Source: Wolbachia endosymbiont of Spodoptera picta (GTDB lineage: Bacteria; Pseudomonadota; Alphaproteobacteria; Rickettsiales; Anaplasmataceae). Taken from it: a stretch of 64,000 nt of DNA. Under the pieces are notes generated by a model, which searched no databases, was not told the origin of the DNA, and was given only the letters and a program-made list of their open reading frames with translations. The position numbers and the translations under genes were made by a program. Positions within the stretch are counted from its first letter, which is position 1, and each line of letters begins with the position of its first letter. The stretch spans positions 620,001-684,000 of the forward strand of contig NZ_CP067976.1 in NCBI RefSeq assembly GCF_018141665.1, in the 5' to 3' direction. Of the stretch, positions 61,500-64,000 are shown piece after piece.

Positions 61500-62909
61500 A
61501 TGAATCCGAGGTTAAAAACATTTTTGGTTGTTTGTGGGTATGTTCTATTAGTTGGTGCTGCTATTGGAGCAATTTTTTTATTTGACTACTTACTTGAGAT
61601 CTTTATTGATGCGCTTTATGCATTCCTTCTTGCCAAAACTTCAAGTGAGGTGTTAGCTGCTTTTGGAACACTTGCAGTTTTACTTGCCACTTGTGTTTTG
61701 TGCTACGGACTGCATAAGCTCTGTTCTATTTTTACAGAAAAGATTACAAGTAGCTATCAATCTTTCAAAAATGAAAATAGTGATGATAACATTTTTTCTG
61801 AAGTATATAATGACCCGACAATAGGGTTGAAAGATAAGATTTTATTTTTTTCTATATACTCAATATATTGTATCCAATTACCATTTTTGTATTGTTCATC
61901 GAAGATATCAGAGCTTAGCAGAACATTATCAAATAGTAGAGCGTTGGGTCTTAGAATATGTTTAGTGCTTATTAATACTATATTATTGATCCCAGTAGCA
62001 CTTCTTGAGTTAATAAAGTATCCATTAATAAAGCTCTTCTCGCCTCTGGGTTTAAGTGTAAAGCAAATGAGCTTTTTGTTTAATGTAAGTGATGTAGGTA
62101 CTGGCAGTCAGAGCGTCCATACTAGTAGTTTTGAGTATAGCATTCTTCAATGCGCTCAAGATTTAAAGCAGAAATTTGGGAATCAATCAAATGTACTCAA
62201 TAAAGAGTTTGAAGATTACATAAATAATTCAGATGAGTTGACAGGGAATCAAAAAGAACAATTAAAACTTTATCTTAACTTTAATGGTTCCAATGGAGCA
62301 ACTTATAGAGAATCAAGAACTGAATTAACGCTAACACAAACTGCAAACTTAGTTTTAGCTGCAGCCAAGAATCAAAAGTTAGATGTAGATTTACTAAAAT
62401 GCATGTTACTCATGCGTTTACAAGAAGGAAGTGGTGCATGTCATCTTGGAATGTTTAATCGTATTATTTATTCGCTTAGTTGCCTTGAAGCAAAAAATAA
62501 CTTTACAGTTGAGGTAAATGCTCAAGTATACGAAAGAATGCCAAGCATTACGGAAGAGTTTCTCAACCATTATGAAAGCAAAAAGATGAAGATTTTAAAG
62601 AATAATTTTAACAATTTCTACTTTGAGAATGGTATGGATCCTGAAGTAAAAGATAGTATGGGTAAGTTGATGGAAGAGGCAAAGCAATTTGTCTTTAATA
62701 AGTTGTATGTCGATTACTATAATAGATATGGCCAAGAAGTTGGAAGGGGTCCTATAAAGCAGAAATTGAAAGAACTAATTACAGATGAGGATATCAAGGA
62801 AGCAGTAAGTGCTGTAATAGATAATATAGAAATCCCTGAAAAACCATCTACTTATCTTGAAAAGATGAAAGCATTTTTTGCAGGGCATACAAGATTCTCT
62901 GCTGCTTAA
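61500..62909 (+). CDS. Hypothetical protein with N-terminal membrane segments
   Basis: The 469-residue protein has two long hydrophobic segments near the N-terminus (residues about 8-42 and 50-78), a third near 115-135 and a fourth near 150-175 (CLVLINTILLIPVALLELI). A cytosolic, mostly helical region of about 280 residues follows (LTLTQTANLVLAAAKNQ; LMRLQEGSGACHLGMFNRI). I recognise no family. It is probably anchored in the inner membrane. A good promoter precedes it. Confidence 0.75.
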   Translation: MNPRLKTFLVVCGYVLLVGAAIGAIFLFDYLLEIFIDALYAFLLAKTSSEVLAAFGTLAVLLATCVLCYGLHKLCSIFTEKITSSYQSFKNENSDDNIFSEVYNDPTIGLKDKILFFSIYSIYCIQLPFLYCSSKISELSRTLSNSRALGLRICLVLINTILLIPVALLELIKYPLIKLFSPLGLSVKQMSFLFNVSDVGTGSQSVHTSSFEYSILQCAQDLKQKFGNQSNVLNKEFEDYINNSDELTGNQKEQLKLYLNFNGSNGATYRESRTELTLTQTANLVLAAAKNQKLDVDLLKCMLLMRLQEGSGACHLGMFNRIIYSLSCLEAKNNFTVEVNAQVYERMPSITEEFLNHYESKKMKILKNNFNNFYFENGMDPEVKDSMGKLMEEAKQFVFNKLYVDYYNRYGQEVGRGPIKQKLKELITDEDIKEAVSAVIDNIEIPEKPSTYLEKMKAFFAGHTRFSAA

Positions 62910-62936
62910 AGCTCTAAGACTTGTCTAAATTTTGAT

Positions 62937-62983
62937 TGTGAGTTAGGCGTGAAGCTAAAATTGATATTTACAATTAACTCACA
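62937..62983. terminator. Long-loop hairpin after the membrane-protein gene
   Basis: TGTGAGTTA and TAACTCACA form a perfect 9-bp stem around a 29-nt loop, starting 28 nt after the stop codon. There is no T tract, so this may be an RNA-processing or regulatory hairpin rather than a terminator. Confidence 0.3.
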
Positions 62984-63111
62984 GCAACCTAGGTAATGGC
63001 AATCTGGCCGCCTTCTAATTTTTCCTTATTGATTTGTAGCAGGTTCTTTGTTATGGTTATGAAAAGAAACTTCAAACCTCATTAGTATACTTTGATAGGT
63101 GAGTGTTAAAT

Positions 63112-63882
63112 ATGATAATATTGATAACAAATGATGATGGTTTTGACAGTGAAGGAATAAGACTACTTAAAGAAATTGCACACAATTTTGCATCGGAAGT
63201 ATGGATAGTGGCACCAGATACTGACAGGAGTGGATCTGCAAGATCTCTTGATTACCCAGTGAAACAATCTATTAGAATAAACCAACATAGTGAAAGGGAG
63301 TTTAGTGTGTCTGGTACTCCCGCAGATTGTGTTATTATCGCGTTAAATAAAATTATGAATAAGAAACCAGACTTAATATTATCTGGAGTAAATATTGGAT
63401 CAAATGTCGGAGATGATATTTGTTATTCAGGCACAATTGGTGCTGCAATGGAAGGTGCTGCAAGATCTATACCTTCTATTGTGCTGAGCCAAGTTTATCA
63501 TGGTAAAATAGACTGGAACAATACAAAGATTTTTGCACCAAAGGTTATTGCCAAGCTAATGAAAGTTGGTTGGCCTAAAGATATAGTGATGAGTATAAAT
63601 TTTCCTGCTACAGAAAAAGTGAAAGGGGTCGAATTTGCTGAACAAGGTGAATATAAAATTGATGGTGATTTAACTTTTACTGAAAACTTGAATGGTTCTT
63701 TGAGCTTAAATTGGTCTCGAGAGCACTCAGGCAATGGTAGTATAAATAAAATAAAAGGAGGTTTTATTACTATTACACCAATAAAATTAGATTTTACAGA
63801 TTATGATATATTAAATGCTATGAAAAATTCTTATGCAGAGGAATTTTCTTCTATAGCTAACACTCCTATTGCTTCTGATTAG
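63112..63882 (+). CDS. surE: 5'/3'-nucleotidase SurE
   Basis: SurE is a metal-dependent phosphatase acting on nucleoside monophosphates. The start ILITNDDGFDSEGIRLL holds the Asp-Asp metal site, and VAPDTDRSGSARSLDY the Ser site. VSGTPADCVIIAL, LILSGVNIGSNVGDDICYSGTIGAAMEG and SMNFP-like MSINFP complete the signature. ATG at 63112 matches the family N-terminus; the in-frame TTG at 63103 is less likely. Its stop overlaps the convergent hisS stop by 4 nt. Confidence 0.95.
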   Translation: MIILITNDDGFDSEGIRLLKEIAHNFASEVWIVAPDTDRSGSARSLDYPVKQSIRINQHSEREFSVSGTPADCVIIALNKIMNKKPDLILSGVNIGSNVGDDICYSGTIGAAMEGAARSIPSIVLSQVYHGKIDWNNTKIFAPKVIAKLMKVGWPKDIVMSINFPATEKVKGVEFAEQGEYKIDGDLTFTENLNGSLSLNWSREHSGNGSINKIKGGFITITPIKLDFTDYDILNAMKNSYAEEFSSIANTPIASD

Positions 63883-64000
63883 ATATTTTCTACGATTTTA
63901 TCGCGAGCAATCATTTTTTCTTCACCCGTGTCCATGTTTTTAATTTTTAAAGTTTTACTGCTTAGCTCTTCATCACCAAAGATTAATACAACTTTTGCAT
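63879..64000 (-). CDS. hisS: Histidyl-tRNA synthetase, C-terminal end (partial)
   Basis: The minus-strand frame entering from the right edge gives AKVVLIFGDEELSSKTLKIK, then NMDTGEE and a stop at 63879. The GDEEL...KTLKIKNMDTGEE pattern is the typical end of the HisRS anticodon-binding domain. Only about 40 residues are visible, so the call is tentative. Such a synthetase would act on the tRNA-His at 11666. Confidence 0.7.
   Translation of the reverse strand, partial: AKVVLIFGDEELSSKTLKIKNMDTGEEKMIARDKIVENI

Noticed and set aside
1..64000. Secondary-metabolite or defence cluster
   Set aside because: No polyketide or peptide synthetase, restriction, Cas or other recognisable defence genes were seen; the accessory content is ankyrin genes, relics, one TA pair and repeats.

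Overview
This window is from a Wolbachia-type chromosome (Anaplasmataceae, Rickettsiales, Alphaproteobacteria). The DNA is AT-rich. Five ankyrin-repeat genes, many short palindromic repeats built around CCCAGTG/CACTGGG, scattered relics resembling gene transfer agents (GTA), small paralogous membrane proteins and a reduced housekeeping gene set with almost no large operons all point there. No genus marker such as 16S rRNA or wsp is present, so the genus is inferred from this combination.

Layout. 1-6.5 kb: a 5'-truncated large Cys/Gly-rich protein, an ankyrin gene, an esterase/SDR pair and a second ankyrin gene with a membrane tail. 6.5-16 kb: a small conserved protein, an X-Pro aminopeptidase, mnmG, a small membrane protein, tRNA-His, murJ and an AsmA-like gene. 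Both pepP and mnmG carry in-frame palindromic insertions. 16-23.8 kb: two ankyrin genes, each behind a portal-gene 3' end (one is only a relic), the HK97-type portal gene itself, a two-gene unit of unknown function, lipB-ldcA and another ankyrin gene. 24-30.6 kb: dnaE, rpsF-rpsR-rplI, purB and a CAT tRNA. 31-35.3 kb: a frameshifted AraM/EgsA-like gene, dapE, two small genes, tRNA-Gln and cutA. 35.5-39.6 kb: a decayed IS5-type element, then a leftward folate operon CADD-folB-folK/P-folA. 39.7-47 kb: a hydrolase-like protein, a small twin-CX3C protein, tRNA, trxA, rnd, tRNA-Gly, era, an exonuclease and a class 3 lipase. 47-52.8 kb: a porin, a DUF2163 phage/GTA gene, tRNA-Ser, a RelE-type toxin-antitoxin pair with a decayed inverted toxin copy, and other relics. 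52.7-64 kb: trhO, an iron permease, apaG, purK/asd, two tandem amino-acid permeases, a membrane protein, surE and the 3' end of hisS.

How the genes work together. The core functions cover translation (S6, S18, L9, Era, MnmG, TrhO, tRNAs), replication (DnaE), peptidoglycan and lysine/DAP metabolism (MurJ, LdcA, DapE, Asd), purines (PurB, PurK) and folate (CADD, FolB, FolK-FolP, FolA). The host-interaction layer consists of the ankyrin proteins, the class 3 lipase, the GSCAG hydrolase-like protein and perhaps the first, truncated protein.

The most unusual items are: (1) an 81-residue protein with the twin-CX3C layout of mitochondrial small Tim chaperones; (2) a ribosomal protein S6 carrying an extra block of about 140 residues; (3) a repeat family with GTATCTGTTCAG terminal inverted repeats that supplies stop codons to two genes; (4) three genes with palindromic elements inside their reading frames; (5) a tandem duplication of a GTA-like portal 3' end plus ankyrin gene; (6) a 63-nt identical tract shared by an intact relE and its decayed inverted copy.
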